Assembly (NCBI GenBank): GCA_028023455.1
Contig: JAQFVV010012397.1
Span: 2,037,501 to 2,101,500 of the forward strand
Origin: Epiperipatus broadwayi
Taxonomy: Eukaryota; Onychophora; Udeonychophora; Euonychophora; Peripatidae
DNA: 64,000 bases
Reading direction: 5' to 3'
Under the pieces are notes generated by a model, which saw only the letters and a program-made list of their open reading frames with translations, had not been told where the DNA came from and ran no database searches. Position 1 is the first letter of the stretch. Each line of letters opens with the position of its first letter. This document shows positions 62,949 to 64,000 of the stretch, piece after piece. The position numbers and the translations under genes are program-made.

Positions 62949-63007
62949 ATCCAGAGCTCCTCACTGACGAAGGCCACAAGCCAGAAGCTAGTCTGGGGAT
63001 ATTGGAT
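62949..63007 (+). ncRNA. Type I hammerhead ribozyme copy, GAAG variant
   Basis: Core CTGACGA, helix II GGC/GCC (loop CACAA), and both helix I segments are present, with one G-U pair. GAAA is GAAG, turning the A15.1-U16.1 pair into a G-U wobble next to the cleavage site. Activity doubtful. Confidence 0.75.
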
Positions 63008-64000
63008 GAGTAGGCACTAGATGGGGATTTTATGCATAAGCCTTCTGGCATCCATTGATTACTCTAGCTTGCTGTGTGTGGCAATATACATAGTGAGTTT
63101 TGCCTGTTTTTCTATTTTTCTATATATCTTAGCTTTTCTGTACTTTTATTTGGAAAATACTACCATTATTCTGTATGGCAGTTTGTTAATCTTGAATCCA
63201 TATTTAACGTCAATATTGTGGGTGTTTTGGGGGTAACTGGAATTTGGTGGAAAGCCAATATTAAATCTAGTTTTGTAAAGTACTTAGCTTTCTGAAGAGA
63301 TTCTAATATTTATTTTTTTGTTAATATTTTTATTCACAGTAATTCGATAATTGCCGCACCTTCTCAAATTTCCATTCAGTTTCAATACTGCTATTATTGG
63401 TTAAACCCAAGTGGATTCCTCTATTGGTGTGATAATGCCCTTATTCATCAAATCTTTCAGAGTTTTCTCTATTTTTTGGCTTTAAGAGCTATCAGGATAT
63501 TTTTCAGTCTATGTAAATGTTGTTTTATCCATTAGCTCTGACCTCATCTTAAACTCAGCTGAACTGTATTTAAAGAGTGCAGAAATTTACTTCTAATTTA
63601 AGCCTCCAACTTTACACTTTTTACACCATTAAATTTTAATCCCCAGAGGTTTGAACTAGTTTCATCCTAATAACAGGCTAATATTATTTGTAACCAGGTA
63701 TAATAGTAAATTTCTGTTATGGTTATTTATAGTTATGGGCACTAACACAACTCCTTTAATGTTTTATTCCATTTCCATTAATGTCAATTTACACCAAATT
63801 TTTCTACATCATTATATTTACTTTTGTTCTTTTCCTAATAACTGTCCAATCCATAAATGATATTACCAATATGTTTGCTTTACTGTCTATTTTTATCTTA
63901 TGATTGCATTCTCCCATGGGAATGAAGATGTGCTGTAAATATAGATGCTATTATTGATTTGAAGTAAGCCTTTAATTTTATCAATAATTCTTTATATGAG

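Larger units (their letters stand above)
62275..63112. mobile_element. Head-to-head pair of hammerhead repeats inside Ty3-type RT
   Basis: 62275-62760 is minus-oriented and 62765-63112 plus-oriented, joined at a palindrome centre near 62770-62785 (ccaccaaagtg side against its complement). It splits the reverse-transcriptase region of the pol relic, so it inserted after that element. Two ribozyme copies are present (62431-62489 and 62949-63007). The minus arm contains a 110-bp tandem duplication. Confidence 0.85.
60140..64000 (-). pseudogene. Second Ty3-type pol relic, interrupted by hammerhead repeats
   Basis: Minus-strand order from the right edge: a possible protease region (beyond 63500), RT start 63310-63480 (EKTLKDLMNKGIITPIEEST, AVLKLNGNLRRCGNYRITVN), the insertion 62275-63112, and RT core 62200-62275 (LLRDIEEAIPFFNNILIV, with the YVDD-type box lost). 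RNase H lies at 61345-61820 (FAVGAVITHPV, DYELLYRLGRQIKHADTLSK), integrase zinc region near 61150 (HPGIIAMKELV), and integrase core 60750-60990 (VNMYSEWVKYHLIKDT, LLTDNGVRFSSEKL). Frames up to about 70 codons survive. Same general family as the 44-48 kb relic. It runs off the right edge. Confidence 0.85.

Overview
This is a eukaryotic, strongly AT-rich, intron- and repeat-dominated window. The only host gene I can support is a pancreatic-type triacylglycerol lipase on the minus strand. Three consecutive coding exons have matching splice phases (54356-54630, 52557-52703, 15282-15390), and the last two are separated by a 37-kb intron. The lipase sequence and the repeat types (Penelope-like, RTE, CR1/Jockey-like and Ty3-type elements, hAT MITE, TAA microsatellites) point to an arthropod, most likely an arachnid such as a spider. 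That placement is inference. || Layout. 1-1.3 kb: a hammerhead-ribozyme-bearing repeat in head-to-head copies, then a perfect-looking palindrome. 3.9-5.0 kb: a decayed RTE LINE. 11-12.9 kb: a decayed Penelope-like element (RT plus GIY-YIG) inside 141-bp inverted repeats. 15.3 kb: lipase exon carrying the catalytic serine. 16.2-16.7 kb: one circularly permuted ~449-bp monomer of the ribozyme repeat. 19.0-19.5 kb: hAT MITE with perfect 8-bp target duplication. 19.6-21.7 kb: unknown repeat R, with an inverted partner at 42.2-44.3 kb. 22.4-41.6 kb: two copies of a repeat (A-TAA-B) whose TAA microsatellites have been invaded by two related LINEs with long open frames (LINE-A 22.7-27.8 kb, LINE-B 34.5-39.8 kb) and by a minus-strand CR1/Jockey-like LINE (30.9-34.3 kb). 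41.6-49.0 kb: a decayed Ty3-type LTR element on the minus strand. 49.6-51.3 kb: a large palindrome of a LINE 3' end carrying a second hammerhead-like motif. 52-55 kb: two lipase exons. 56.2 kb: a tRNA-derived SINE with 9-bp target duplication. 57-59.4 kb: more ribozyme-repeat and foldback debris. 60.1-64 kb: a second decayed Ty3-type pol, split by a head-to-head pair of ribozyme repeats. || How the parts fit. The most interesting system is the dispersed ~450-bp repeat whose every full copy contains a 59-nt minimal type I hammerhead (best copy 204-262, minus strand). Copies occur as permuted monomers, a partial tandem and head-to-head pairs. This is the architecture described for metazoan retrozymes, which are thought to be mobilised by Penelope-like elements; a relict Penelope-like element is in the same window. 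The second system is a pair of roughly 60 percent identical LINEs that both sit inside TAA repeats and share ORF2 geometry, an unusual YMDD reverse-transcriptase box and the same 3' end, which suggests microsatellite-directed insertion. All identities are by-eye estimates; nothing was aligned or folded by software.
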